Source: Roridomyces roridus (Eukaryota > Basidiomycota > Agaricomycetes > Agaricales > Mycenaceae). From it: DNA of 64,000 nt. Below the pieces are notes generated by a model. The model saw only the letters and a program-made list of their open reading frames with translations, did no database searches and was not told the DNA's origin. Positions 1-10,807 of the stretch are shown here, one piece after another (the first letter of the stretch is position 1; each line of letters begins with the position of its first letter). The DNA lies in contig JARKIF010000005.1 in the NCBI GenBank assembly GCA_029378245.1, positions 620,001 to 684,000 on the forward strand. The letters are read 5' to 3'. Position numbers and translations under genes: made by a program.

Positions 1-1810
1 TACACCCCTCCACCGCTACCTCCAGGCCCACCAGACCTGCCGTCGTATGGTACACCGGCATATACATCTCTTGTGATCCCACAAGCTCCAATCCCTCCCA
101 GCCTCCCCACTCGCTCCTTGTCGCTATCCAAACGCATACGGACGTCCCTACGCAGCGAATCCGTCGATCTTACGCGTTCTCGTCTTCCTCAATCGACCAT
201 GGCATCTGTCGAAGTCGTGGGCGGCCTTGCAGCGGGTTCTCAGTCGAACCAACCTCCGCGCCTCGGTTTCACACACTACCGCGCCCCTCCGACCGGGGTT
301 CCAAAAGCCGGTGTGCTGGTCCAGGTTTGGGCCGTCGGGCTGGATTCAATCGACCTGCGCCTCCTTGGGTCACCCACTGTAACACGTACCACCGCCGACC
401 TTACGCGATCCCGGGCACAAAGTTTCGGTCGATTCGTCGGGCGAACTCTGAGTCGCCGTACCGCATCTGATGCTGGCTCCATCTCTGACACAGAGTCCGT
501 CAACGTTGCTCAGGTCGGATTCATTCCCGGCCGAAGTTTTGTTGGCCGCATTCTTGACTGTGGTTGGGACTTGCGCGAGGAAGTTGCTCGTCGAGGCGAG
601 TGGGTGGTAGGGCTGTTGGATATCCGCAAGGTAAATCTGCACTTGCATTAATAATTTCTTTGTGCTAACTACGCGTAAGAGTGGCGCCCTCGCGGAATTT
701 ATCACGGTTGACCGCCACCGGATCCATCGGGTCCCACATCCGACGGCCATTCCATCGTTGCCTTTACGGACTCCGACACCCCTGTCTTCGGCCTCGGATT
801 CGCCGGCACCCTCAGTGTCTTTTCGAACCGACTCCCCTCCTTCATCCCGTCCTTCTTCTCGACAGCAGCACAGGCGCGTCAAATCGGCACCCCCTCCAGA
901 ACGGGGTCTTACCCTGGAGGAGCTGGCGCTTTTGCCGCTGGGGCTCCCTGCATACCGTGCCGTACGAACACTCGTAGGCGTGACTGAGAGTTTTGCCAAG
1001 GAGGTCTGCGATCCGTGGGGCCAACAGGACATGCCGCTTGAGAGAACCATGTCGGAAAAAGTTCTCCGAGGTGGACGACGGCGGGCGCTGGTGTTGCAGG
1101 GCCACGCTGGGACTGGTGCGCTCGTTGCCAGGATGCTCGTATCCAACGGATGGCGGGTTTGCATACATGCGCCTGGATCGCTGTCACATGAGGCGGCGGA
1201 GGAGGAGACGGCGGAGGATAAGGCGCACATGGCTGCTGTACAAGCGCGTGTGCGTGCTTGGGGTGTCGAAGAGGTCGTTTTTGACGACGGTGGTGGGCCG
1301 GGGGAGTCGGGGGATGGAGGGGTTGGGGCGACGGCACGGGCGGTGGAACGGTTGATTGAAGACGGGGACTCGTTCGACGCGGTTGTCGATACTGTGGGCG
1401 GCCGGGCTGTTTGGGAGGCTGGAGAACGATTACTTGTCGGCAACGGCACTGGACGCAAACAGTTTACAACAACTGTGGGCGACTGGCCTGGGCGTCCCAT
1501 ACCGAGCGCCAAGGATAATTTCCGCGCTGGGTTGAGGGCTTTACGAGGGAGCCAGGCCGAAAAGGGGAAGAAGGGCAAGAAGAGTGAGGTGGGGTATGCG
1601 TGGGTGAGTGGGGCACAGGATGTTGATTGGGAAGGACAGGATGTGAGGGACTCGTTGGCGGCGCTGCTGAGTCTGGCTCGGGAAGGCGTACGGCCGTTGG
1701 TGGAGACGGAACCTTCGACGCTACCGTTTGAGCGAGCTACGGAGGTGTTTACGCCGCGAGATCGGAGTGTGCTGTGTGGAGGCAACGTCGTCGTTCGGGT
1801 TGCTGGATAA
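1..1810 (+). CDS. MDR-superfamily oxidoreductase-like protein (5' end outside window)
   Basis: The frame is open to the left edge and begins with a proline-rich stretch, so the true start probably lies outside the window; the first in-window ATG in a good context is at 199. One intron (631-679) joins two exons in phase. The protein has a GroES-like N-terminal part (PGRSFVGRILDCGW), then LEELALLPLGLPAYRAVRTL and a Rossmann segment (ALVLQGHAGTGALVARML, a GxGxxG-like turn), as in zinc-less quinone-reductase/AST1-like medium-chain dehydrogenases. A later FDAVVDTVGG motif fits the same fold. No catalytic-zinc cysteines are apparent. Low-complexity linkers near the start and between the two halves are atypical of plain metabolic MDR enzymes and resemble fungal Ast1-type proteins. 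The exact substrate cannot be told; the MDR family assignment is fairly secure. Confidence 0.75.
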
Positions 1811-2241
1811 TATATGGGACACTCTACATATGTACTTATAATTTTTACAGATACACGATTTTGTATAGACTAGTACTTACACGGGAGAGCTTCGGATGGG
1901 CGAAACAATCGAGTCAGACTTGAGCCGGACCTAGAGCAGCTTTGGGATAATCTCAAAAAAAAAATGAAATACGCTTCTGTTCTGCAGCCAAACCGGCAGT
2001 GTTGGAGTCCTGCCCAAATCTCGGTTAGCCTGTGCGAAAAAGGAAACTGACTTGCTAAATGGGGACTGTGGCTGCGAAGTGGACAAGATGACAAACAAAG
2101 CCAGTATTCCGCGTTTCCGTGATCAATCAGCTTGCATCTTGGACAAAGCGCGGCAAAGGGCTCGGAAACACGGATGGAGGGGATACATATGCTGCTGCGT
2201 TCGATGGGCAGACTCTCCATCGCACTCCCTCTGTCTCTGCC
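1811..2241. other. intergenic region
   Basis: This lies between the MDR gene and the MFS gene. It holds AT-rich sequence just after the MDR stop (likely its 3' UTR) and the presumed promoter of the MFS transporter. Short open frames here have no family signal and no splice logic. I see no further gene. Confidence 0.5.
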
Positions 2242-4430
2242 ATGGACCCAAGCCAGGATACTACGCCGAAACCGTCTATGTCGGACGATGCTGCTACAAT
2301 CACCAGTAGCTCAACACCACCACGGCAACCCAAATCCCGCGCGTTCTGGATGAGCTTTATTGCTATAATGGTCTCCACCTTTCTGAGCGCCATCGATCTC
2401 ACTGCTGTTGGTACTGCGTTGCCGACGATTGCGGAGGCGTTGAATGACACAAAGGGGGAGTATGTATGGGTAAGTCTGCGGCATGGAAATGATCTTTGAA
2501 CCTAGGTGACATGGTTTGTGTAGGTTGGCTCTGCGTATACGCTCAGTAGCACGGCCGTCATTCCACTTAGTGGGAGTTTGGCCGATGCACTTGGGAGGTT
2601 GGTATTTACTGTTATCTCGCCTTCTCCAGATCTGAGCCATTCCACAGGCGACCTGTCATGCTCATGTCCATCGTCTTTTTTGCTGTTGGAAGTGCCCTCG
2701 CTGGGGCTGCGCAGAATATGGTAAACAAATAAATTCCACAAGAGTCTCAAGCTAATACTTCTCAGGACATGATGATTGCCGCACGCGCCATTCAAGGTCG
2801 GCAAACTTTCTCTATTCGCCATGTAAATAAACTCAACGTCTCTAGGCATTGGCGGCGGCGGAATTCTCGTCCTCACGGAGATTCTGGTAGCAGACTTGGT
2901 CCCCCTTGCGGAGCGGGGAGTCTACCAGGGTATGATTGGGTTTGTATGGTCTTTGGCTTCGGTGCGTCGCCTCGATTTCTTTTCAGTCCGGTGTCGCTGA
3001 AAGCTTTGATGTAGAGTATCGGACCTGCGATTGTATGCTATTCGACAGCATCTTTAATCCAGACCTGACATTACACAGGGAGGAGCTCTATCGAATAAAG
3101 GACACAAGGCATGGCGGGCGTTGTTCTGTAAGTTGCTCATTTTGCCCTAAACCGACGTCTTAAATTGCCGTCAGACATGAACTTGCCTTTCACGGGGCTT
3201 GCGTTCCTTCTCGTCTGGTTATATTTGTCCGTTCGCACGCCGGAAGGGACCGTCTCGAGTAAACTCGCCAAGGTAGATTGGATGTAAGTTTTTTTGGCAC
3301 ATCTGCGTGCCCTTGTTCACCGTTCACAGTGGCAACGGTTTGGTCATCGTAGGCTCGACACTCTCCATACTCGGGCTGTCTTGGGGTGGAATACGGTATC
3401 CCTGGGACTCTGCTCAGGTTCTTGCGCCCCTCATCATCGGACTCGCGCTCTTGGTCGCTTTCGGAGTCTATGAGGCCAAGGTTCCTGCCAGGCCAGCCAT
3501 TCTTCTGGATGTGTTCCGCAATCGGACGTCCCTGAGCGGGTTTGTGGATTCCTTTCCAAGTCAAGGAATTTGATTTGCTGATGCTCATGCAGCATTTTGA
3601 CGACTGCTGCCCATTCGGTCGTCAGTATATGTGCGACGTCCCCTTCTGTTGTTCACGGACGATTCGCTCACTATTATCTTTAGCCCTCATATACTATCTG
3701 CCGGTTTTCTTCCAGGCCTGCCTGGGCGCATCACCCATCCGCTCCGCGGTTGATCTTTTACCGGCGGCCCTGCTCATCGCGCCCATGGGACTCGCTGCAG
3801 GTGTTACCGTGGCCGTCACCAAAAAGTACCGGCCGGTGAATTGGGTTGGCTGGGCGATCACTATTATCGGGTTTGGACTGTTCAGCACTGTGGTCGAGGA
3901 TTCGAGTAAAGGCAAGTGGGTTGGATACCAGCTTGTGGTAGCTGTGGGTGTTGGCATGATTGTAAGTGTTTCCCTTCCTTTCGTGTACCCTTGGCTCACT
4001 GGATTTCACGCAGTTTACTGGGCCCGTGTTCCCGATCCTAGCACCTCTCCCCAACAACCACGCGGCCTCGGCGCTTGCTCTATTCTCCTTCATCAGGACC
4101 TTCTTCCAAACGTGGGGGATCACCATCTCGGGTACGATTCTGCAGAACATGCTCAAGAAGAACCTGCCCGCGGATTTCGTTGCCCAGTTCCCGCCCAACT
4201 TTGAAATCGCGTACGCTGCGATACCTGCTATCAAGCTACTGGAGGAGCCCGTGAGGACTGCGGTGCGGGCTGCCTTTGCACGGAGTATGCGGGCCGTGTG
4301 GCAGACTATGATTGGGATTTCGGGATTGGGGCTGCTTCTCAGTCTGATTATGGCCGAGGTGCCTATGGACACGAGTGTAGACGAGACGTATGCGCTGGAG
4401 GAGAGGGAAAAGCGGGTTGAGGATGTCTAG
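2242..4430 (+). CDS. MFS transporter, DHA2-type drug:H+ antiporter
   Basis: A multi-exon gene of about ten exons with ~50 nt introns. The start at 2242 opens [11 protein letters not shown], a cytosolic tail leading into [21 protein letters not shown] (TM1) and [12 protein letters not shown]. The next exon carries the MFS motif [15 protein letters not shown], and a later one [21 protein letters not shown]. The C-terminal half ([40 protein letters not shown]) is typical of fungal 14-TM multidrug exporters of the plasma membrane. Two introns (3540-3592 and 3631-3683) are needed to read through the middle. All exons join in frame, so this copy looks functional. A decayed inverted paralogue lies at 34948-37138, and in both places the gene sits directly upstream of, and codirectional with, an H3 gene. 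The substrate is unknown. Confidence 0.88.
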
Positions 4431-4842
4431 AAAGGGAATTGAGGCAATTATCATAGGATCATCTAAATATATTATTATCCCCTTGTACTACACGATTGGC
4501 ACTAAAAGAAATTGTTAGGTTTGATTTGAAGGAGTCAGACTCGAGAGGGGCTCAAGCTGAAGCCAAATACCCCGAATTTGAGTTGAACAAAGGATCTGAG
4601 GCGCAGCCCAAACGGTGTCTTGGGTTGGACTTTAGGCGGTGATCTTCTCGCTCTGGCCGAAAGCGGGGTGGGGACACTGGCATTCGCGAATCTTGGGTAC
4701 ACGGCAGCCCCCCGCAAGTACTTAGTAAACGAACAATCTGAGGGTGAATGAGGGAGAGTGAACATTAAATTCTCTTATCGGTACAAAACCACAAGAAGTT
4801 GAACTGCCGCATTGATTGGGCATTGATTGGCACGGTGATTGA

Positions 4843-4918
4843 ACGCGACGTTGACGCGACGCGTTTGTTTGTCCAGTGTCAACAGCTCCGATTCCGTCAC
4901 GTGGTTTGCCGTATATAA
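4843..4918 (+). promoter_or_regulatory. histone H3 promoter module, copy 1 (ACGCG boxes, CACGTG, TATA)
   Basis: ACGCGACGCGT at 4854-4864, with an extra ACGCGACG at 4843, matches the fungal MluI cell-cycle box core bound by MBF-type factors. CACGTG follows at 4898-4903 and TATATAA at 4912-4918, about 125 bp before the H3 ATG. The same order occurs upstream of the second H3 gene. S-phase regulation is an inference from the motif. Confidence 0.6.
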
Positions 4919-5042
4919 CCCTGTCGCGTGCATTCGCCTGGCTTGTCCGTTAACCACCACCATCTACACCTCTTCAAGACCTCAAGGTCCCCTCGCCACT
5001 CTCACTCCTGTTCGTCTTCTCACCTTTCCTCAGAACACACCA

Positions 5043-5557
5043 ATGGCCCGCACCAAGCAAACCGCTCGCAAGTCCACCGGAGGCAAAGCTCCTCGTAAGC
5101 AGGTGCGTCGAGCTCGCTGGCTCTGTCGTCGTCATGACTCACTCCCCGCCAGCTCGCTGCCAAGGGCGCTGCCCGCAAACAACCCTCTTCCACCACTGGC
5201 GGTGTCAAGAAGCCCCATCGTTTCCGCCCTGGTACCGTCGCGCTCCGTGAAATCCGTCGCTACCAAAAGTCGACCGAGCTCCTCATCCGCAAGCTCCCCT
5301 TCCAGAGGCTCGTTCGTGAGATTGCTCAGGATTTCAAGGTGCGTGCTTGTCTGTTGTCGTGCCACCAGTAGCTGACTCTCGTCTAGACCGACCTGCGTTT
5401 CCAGTCGTCGGCTGTGATGGCTCTCCAGGAGGCCGCCGAGGCCTACCTCGTCTCCCTCTTCGAGGACACCAATCTCGCTGCTATCCACGCTAAGCGTGTC
5501 ACCATCCAGCCCAAGGATCTCGCACTCGCCCGTCGTCTCCGTGGCGAGCGTTCGTGA
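5043..5557 (+). CDS. H3: histone H3, copy 1
   Basis: Three exons (5043-5102, 5153-5338, 5387-5557) encode a 138-residue H3 including the initiator Met. The tail begins [19 protein letters not shown] as in all H3, and the histone fold ([21 protein letters not shown] ... RRLRGERS) is intact. The mature tail is two residues longer than standard H3: the usual KAARKSAPATGGVKK stretch is replaced by [17 protein letters not shown], so the K27 neighbourhood is altered and S28 is lost. The inverted second gene at 34246-34760 encodes the same protein with the same intron positions and the same 515 bp span. H3 acts as the nucleosome core partner of H4. Identity is certain. Confidence 0.97.
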
Positions 5558-5696
5558 GACTCCCGCTTTGTACATACCATCCATCTCTCTTCATTCAATT
5601 TGTACAACCCGCATTGTGATTTTAATGACAATATTATTATCTTCCAACTTACTCGATGAACGAAGAGCATTGTTTTCGTCTATTTTTGTACACACA

Positions 5697-5715
5697 ACGC
5701 GTCGCGTCGACGCGT
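5697..5715. promoter_or_regulatory. ACGCGT/GTCGAC palindrome cluster 3' of H3 copy 1
   Basis: A 19 bp cluster of overlapping ACGCGT and CGCGTCGACGCG motifs lies about 140 bp after the H3 stop. An almost identical cluster sits at the matching place after the second H3 gene. It may be a downstream MBF-type site, or serve the next gene; function is not known. Confidence 0.4.
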
Positions 5716-5836
5716 CTGGTGGCGGTGCCCGGTCACCTTCCCTTGAACTTTCCCACACCTATTCAATTCTAATTCCGACATGCACGGGAGGCCTCTCTTA
5801 TAATGCTCTGGGTGCTAGCTCAAGGCTGCAGTGGCC

Positions 5837-7770
5837 ATGTCTACTGTGCTAATTATCCTCGCTTCTCTCGTTTGCAGTGTCCTCTTCTTGCGCCGCTCAA
5901 AACGACTACCTCCTGGTCCCCCCAGCTGGCCCGTCTTTGGCGTCGCGTTGAATCACCCCAAGACTGAATTCTGGAAGACGTATGCCGAGTGGGGACAGAA
6001 ATATGGTGCCAACTCGGACGGCCTCATCTCTTTCCACGTTCTCGGACGTCGTACCATCGTTCTCAATTCGGCTCAGGATGCGTTCAACTTGTTCAACAAA
6101 AGATCTGCCTTGTATTCGGATCGGCCGTTTGCGACTATGGCTGGGGTGCTCATGGAAAGGGAGAAGAGCATGTTTTCGATGCAAGGATTTTTCTCTTTTT
6201 TCAGTTTTTTTGTCTAACGCTTAACTAGTTCGTACAACGACCGCCTGAAAACTTACCGCAGGTTCATGCATCAGTCGTTCAATCCCATTGCGGCCCAGAT
6301 GTTTTGGGAGGTGGAGGAACAGGAAGCACGGATACTTGTGGAAAATATATTGGAATCTCCCGAAGGGCTATTCCAGCACCTCAGAAGGTCGGACCATTAT
6401 TCTTCTTGGGATTTCTCCGCTGACATTTTATTAGGAATGCCGCTGCTGTTATCATGAAGATAGCTTACGGCTACCCAGTAACAAGTAACGACGACCATTT
6501 CGTGGCCATTGCGGAAGAGGGTGCGTATACCTTTTTAAGCGACTTGCCCACTCATGATCGCAGGTATCAAGATTGCCTCTTTGGCCAGTGCGCCGGGAAA
6601 GTGGCTCGTGAATTCGTTTCCCATATGTACGTGTTTACGACATTGGCCAATTCATTTTTATTTATTTGCCCGTAGTGCGTTTCCTGCCGGAATGGTTTCC
6701 TGGTGCTGGGTTCAAAACCAAGGCAAGGGAGTGGGGTCGGATTCTATATGAACAGTCTTTGGAGCCGCACGAATGGGCCAAGGAACAACTCGTACGGCTT
6801 TCTTCTTCGTGAATCCAGTGTCTGCTCAACTACGCAAAGCGCGCTGGGACTGCAATCCCGTCGTTCACCTCGGCGTTACTCCAGTCATCGGATGGGACTT
6901 TCGTCGATGCAGAAGAGGAGGACAAGATCCTTTGGTGCTCTGGGGCTCTGTACTTTGCTGGTGCCGATACTGTGAGCCAAATCTTTGGTCCTTGATGCTC
7001 GCTGATATGCATGCCAGTCGGTGTCCGTTGTCAAAAGTTTCCTTTTCGCTATGATGATGTACCCGGCGATTCAGCGCCAGGCTCAGGAGGAGGTGGATGC
7101 CTTCTTCGCCTCCGAGAATCGGATCCCTACCCTACGTGATCAAGATGCATTTCCGTTTGTTGGTGCCATACTGAAGGAGGTTTTGCGATGGGCGACGCCA
7201 GCACCGTTTGGTCTACCCCACTCAACTTCGCAGGCCGACTCTTACAAAGGGTATTATATACCTGGAAAAACGAGTATCATGCCGAACATTTGGGCGATGA
7301 TGCACGATGAAAGCGTTTATTCTGACCCATTTTCATTTGATCCTACGCGTTTTATTGGGGAGAATCCGCAGACTGATCCCCGAGACTATGCCTTTGGGTG
7401 AGTTGTGGTGGCGTGTATCGTCGGTGGCTGACAAGACTGGCAGCTTCGGACGTCGGATTTGTCCAGGGTATGTCGACCTGCAGTGCGATTCAAGTTACTC
7501 ATCGAATGTCTAGGCAGCATCTCGCGGAGAATTCCATTTGGATTCAGATGGTTTTAGTCCTGCTTACCATGACTATCACCAAGGCCACCGATACTGACGG
7601 AAAGATTATCGAACCAGAGGTCGCATTTACGACGGGCCTGGTATCGTGAGTTCTCGCCAGTGTGGTGATAGCCGTTGTACTCACCTTATATGGCAAGGCA
7701 TGTTCAACCGTTCAAGTATCAGATTGTACCAAGGAAGACGGCTGCATCGTCGCTCATGCTAACCCGTTGA
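5837..7770 (+). CDS. cytochrome P450 monooxygenase
   Basis: ATG at 5837 gives a short lumenal start and one membrane anchor (VLIILASLVCSVLFL), then the proline hinge RLPPGPPSWPVFG. Exons joined over ~50 nt introns give the I-helix LYFAGADTSVS, the K-helix ExxR in ILKEVLRW, the PERF-like FDPTRF and the haem-binding loop FGFGRRICPGQHLAE, whose cysteine is present. The last intron leads to SHVQPFKYQIVPR, a usual P450 C-terminus, and a stop at 7768-7770. It is a microsomal class E P450 like many basidiomycete secondary-metabolism or xenobiotic enzymes; the CYP family and substrate cannot be named. An apparent stop near 6840 disappears with an intron starting at the gtacgg donor near 6808. A reductase gene follows 241 bp downstream on the same strand. 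Confidence 0.93.
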
Positions 7771-8011
7771 ATACTTGTATTCATGCCTCGTGAATTCAAT
7801 GGTGGCGGTGTCGAAAAGCCGATCAGGCAAGGGTCCGCTTGCTATTGCTTCAACTTCCTCCTCCCGCGAAGTCGACGGCGTGAGCGATGAAAGAACCCTC
7901 TAACGTGTATTTTCTCTCATCGTTCGGCTACTCATTTCTCATTGTTACAACCGGAAATGCTCATATAAACTGACCCTTGCAGTTGAGGTGTTGCAAGTAT
8001 TCCATTCACAC

Positions 8012-9459
8012 ATGTCAGGAAACGTCCCAAACCCCCGCATTATGTTCATGAAACGGCCTGGAGATGGGCCTCCCGTCATCGGCGAACACATTACTCTGGA
8101 TACCAGCCGTTCGATCGACCTCGACAACGTCCCTCTCAATGGTGGTTACTTGAGCAAGACACTGTTGATCAGTCCCGAGCCCGCTACACGCGAAAGAATG
8201 CGTGATACCAAGACTCCGAGCTACACGACGACGCTCCCGCTCGGTAAACCGTGAGTGCTTGACGCGCAAGTGTGATTTCGGGGCACTGATTGTCGCGGCA
8301 GAGTGGTTGGTTTCGGTCTTGTCGTCGTCTTGAGGTCGGAGAAGGATGGCATTAAACCTGGGGATCATCTCTATGGAATGACGCCGTTCGAGGCTTATAC
8401 TGTCCAGCCTTACGTTGAAGGTCTGTGTCAATATTCTCGAGTTGTAAAATTAATCTTTTCGGCTCTAGGACGCGTCGCGTTTGATCCCAGTGAATGGGCA
8501 CCAGGACACGTTTGACATGGATTCACTGGCTCTCCAGGTAGTGCCAGATCCACAGGGTGCTTTCCCTTGGACGCGCTATTGTGGTATCCTTGGGGTTCCC
8601 GGACTTTCTGCCTTTGCTGGTTTTGAGGTGTATGCGAACGCGAAAGAGGTCTTGTCAATCCACATTCCCCGCCGTTCGCATCCTCTTACTTTTGCAGGGC
8701 GAGACTATATACGTTTCCAGCGGCGCTGGTGGTGTGGGAAGGTCGGTCGGTCGTCGTCGAACTGTGTCGGCCGAACTAACCCGACGATCGTAGCCTGGTC
8801 GTCCAGCTTGCGAAGATGAAAGGGTAATTGGCACGGTTTTCTTCGGCGTCATTTGTTGACCATATTCTCAGCATGAAGGTTATTGCCTCTGCCGGGAGCG
8901 ACGACAAGGTGGAATACATGAAGAAGTTGGGTGCTGATATTGCTTTCAACTACAAAACGACGCCTGTGGCCGAGGTTCTTGGCGAAAATCCTCTGGACCT
9001 TTACTGGGATAATGTCGGAGGTAGTCAACTGGAAGCAGCTATTGACGCGCTCAAGGTGCATGGGCGTGTAATTGTCAGTGTTTTCTCGATCAGCTCCCAG
9101 TTGCTTATCATGTATTAGGCCTGTGGATCATCTGGGGACTACAACCTGGCATACGAGGATAGACCTCCCGTCGGGTACGTCCACCCTGGCGACGTGGGAT
9201 GGTCTCTGAAACTGTTTCACAGAACACGACCCTTATATTCAAGAAACGTCTCTTGATCAACGGATTCCTCATCTCTGACCTTGCGCCGACCATGGCTCCT
9301 CGATTCTTCTCGGAAATTCCTGCGTTACTTGCCACTGGGAAGATGACCAGCGAGGAGCATCTCGTGCACGGCATAGAGAACTGGCCGACAGCTTTCGTTG
9401 ATATGCTCAAAGGCGCGTTGCCCGGTGGAAAACCTGTGGTCGTGGTGGCGCAGGAGTGA
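8012..9459 (+). CDS. NADP-dependent alkenal/prostaglandin reductase-like MDR enzyme
   Basis: The start MSGNVPNPRIMFMKRPGDGPP and the segments GDHLYGMTPFEAYTVQPYVEG, GILGVPGLSAFAGFEVYANAKEG, then ETIYVSSGAGGVGSLVVQLAKMKG (nucleotide-binding turn) and LYWDNVGG are hallmarks of the zinc-independent leukotriene B4 dehydrogenase/alkenal double-bond reductase branch of MDR. These cytosolic enzymes reduce the C=C bond of enals and enones with NADPH. About eight exons are separated by ~50 nt introns and all join in frame. The C-terminus (FFSEIPALLATGKMTSEEHLVHGIENWP) is typical and complete. It directly follows the P450 on the same strand, so the two may be coregulated; this is an inference from spacing only. 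Confidence 0.88.
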
Positions 9460-9650
9460 AAGAAATTCTTGCTCTAGTTGTTACATTATTACAACAAAGT
9501 TCTCCAATTTGCCCATGCAAAACCCATGTACATAAGAAAGAAAAGCGCGTCTGACAGTGGGCGTGAGCTCAAGTGTTGCAGTGGGCCAGGGTGCTACAGA
9601 CCAAATAAGACCGGGTCAAGGACGCAGGATGGAGCGCCCCACATCGGAGT

Positions 9651-10222
9651 TCATTGCGAGGCAGATGCGGAAAACACGACAGAAAATACGAACAAGTAGA
9701 AGGACACTTTGCGTAGATGAGGAAAGCAGCGAGTGAGCAGAGTCATGAAACATACCTTGTCCCAGTGTGGGGTCCGGGGACTCCAGTTCGTCCATCAAAG
9801 TATCGTGCAACAGGTTCATCGTACTACTGGTTGGCCACAACGGAACGTCTGAATGAACTGCCTCGAGGATGGCGAGTGCGGGGATGAGCGAAGTGAGCGT
9901 GGCGATTGCTGGGAAGGACGCTCTTGTGCGCGCGGAGACGGACGGCAGGCTGAGCAGCAAGACGGCACCCAAGAACAACACCAGAGACACATAAAGCAGC
10001 GCTGTACATTACTGAGTGGGTGTAGTGCAGAGAGATGGAAAACGTACAGAACAGTTCGCGGGGAGGGAGGGGTGTCGAGTCGAGAGTATGCGGCGCATTG
10101 GAAGAATCTTGGCAAGGGTAGCTCAGTTCCTCTAGATGCACATGTATATAGCCGTGGTCAAGGGCGATGTACGCAACAAGGGGCAGCATGATGAGGTGGA
10201 GAAGCAGATAACCGAACAACAT
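9651..10222 (-). CDS. small predicted membrane protein A, uncharacterised
   Basis: ATG at 10222 on the minus strand opens MLFGYLLLHLIMLPLVAYIA, a membrane segment. Two short introns (one with the gtacgt donor near 10048, one with gtatgt near 9758) give a ~155-residue product with further hydrophobic stretches (LYVSLVLFLGAVLLLSLPSV, LYLFVFSVVF) and a polar loop with LWPTSSTMNLLHDTLMDELESPDP. I do not recognise the family. A 5'-truncated, diverged tandem copy lies immediately upstream at 10340-10577, which supports the idea that the C-terminal part is real coding sequence. It may be related in style, not clearly in sequence, to the other small membrane-protein genes around the inverted repeat. 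Exon choices are tentative. Confidence 0.5.
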
Positions 10223-10339
10223 GGTGGTTGTGGTCAGGACGCGTTGAGCTGGCCTCCTAAACACTGGCGCGAGCTTCGATCGACAGGACGGGTTCTGACT
10301 CTCACATACCCGTAGAACCGCGTCAACCACGCATTACAA

Positions 10340-10577
10340 GCTGTTGCTGAATGCAACCACACAGATGGACAAAAGCACACAAATTACGAGCAAACAGAGG
10401 GACACTTTGCGTGGATGAGGAAAGCAGCGAGCGAAGAGCGTCATGAAACGCACATTGCCGCGGTGAAGGGTCCGGAGACTCCAGTTCCTCCAACAGTGTC
10501 TCTTCCAGTAGGCGGAGCGTGCTATTGATCGGCCACAGTGGAACGTCTGGATGAACCGCCTTGAGGATGGCGACGGG
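10340..10577 (-). pseudogene. 5'-truncated tandem copy of membrane protein A
   Basis: Read on the minus strand this matches the C-terminal half of gene A: ILKAVHPDVPLWPINSTLRLL and LLEELESPDPSPRQ correspond to ILEAVHSDVPLWPTSSTMNLL and LMDELESPDPTLGQ, and the following intron and last exon also match. The region coding for the N-terminal membrane segments is missing. The homology stops about 20 bp from the outer edge of the inverted repeat (10597), so the duplication or repeat insertion probably truncated it. Confidence 0.6.
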
Positions 10578-10596
10578 CGGGTTCTGAATCGCTGAC

Positions 10597-10616
10597 GACG
10601 CGACGCGACGCGACGG
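10597..10616 (+). repeat. GACGC pentanucleotide array at repeat edge
   Basis: About four perfect GACGC units form the exact outer boundary of arm 1. A second such array is at 10728-10746, before the membrane-protein gene. The matching arrays of arm 2 are at 26614-26633 and 26484-26502. The units also contain the ACGCG core of MBF-type sites, so they could act as promoter elements, recombination substrates, or both. Confidence 0.7.
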
Positions 10617-10807
10617 AGGATTCGGTCCCAGTGGGTCCAGGGCTTCGATCGCGTCCTTGGAAATTGTCTAGGGCATCCAGTATACGTCTTTCATCGTCAT
10701 CCAGCGCGTCGAGCAGACGTCAGACTTGACGCGACGCGACGCGACGAGAGCGATGCAGTGCCCTCAGTCACAGTGTGACACCAGTATCTCTCACTCGAAC
10801 CACCACC

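Noticed and set aside
370..1785. 471-codon antisense open frame over the MDR gene
   Set aside because: It is the complement of a GC-rich coding exon, has no domain signal, and the sense strand has clear MDR motifs.
6780..6870. Apparent stop in the P450 near 6840
   Set aside because: A short intron with a gtacgg donor restores the frame to AGTAIPSFTSALL, as expected for the family.
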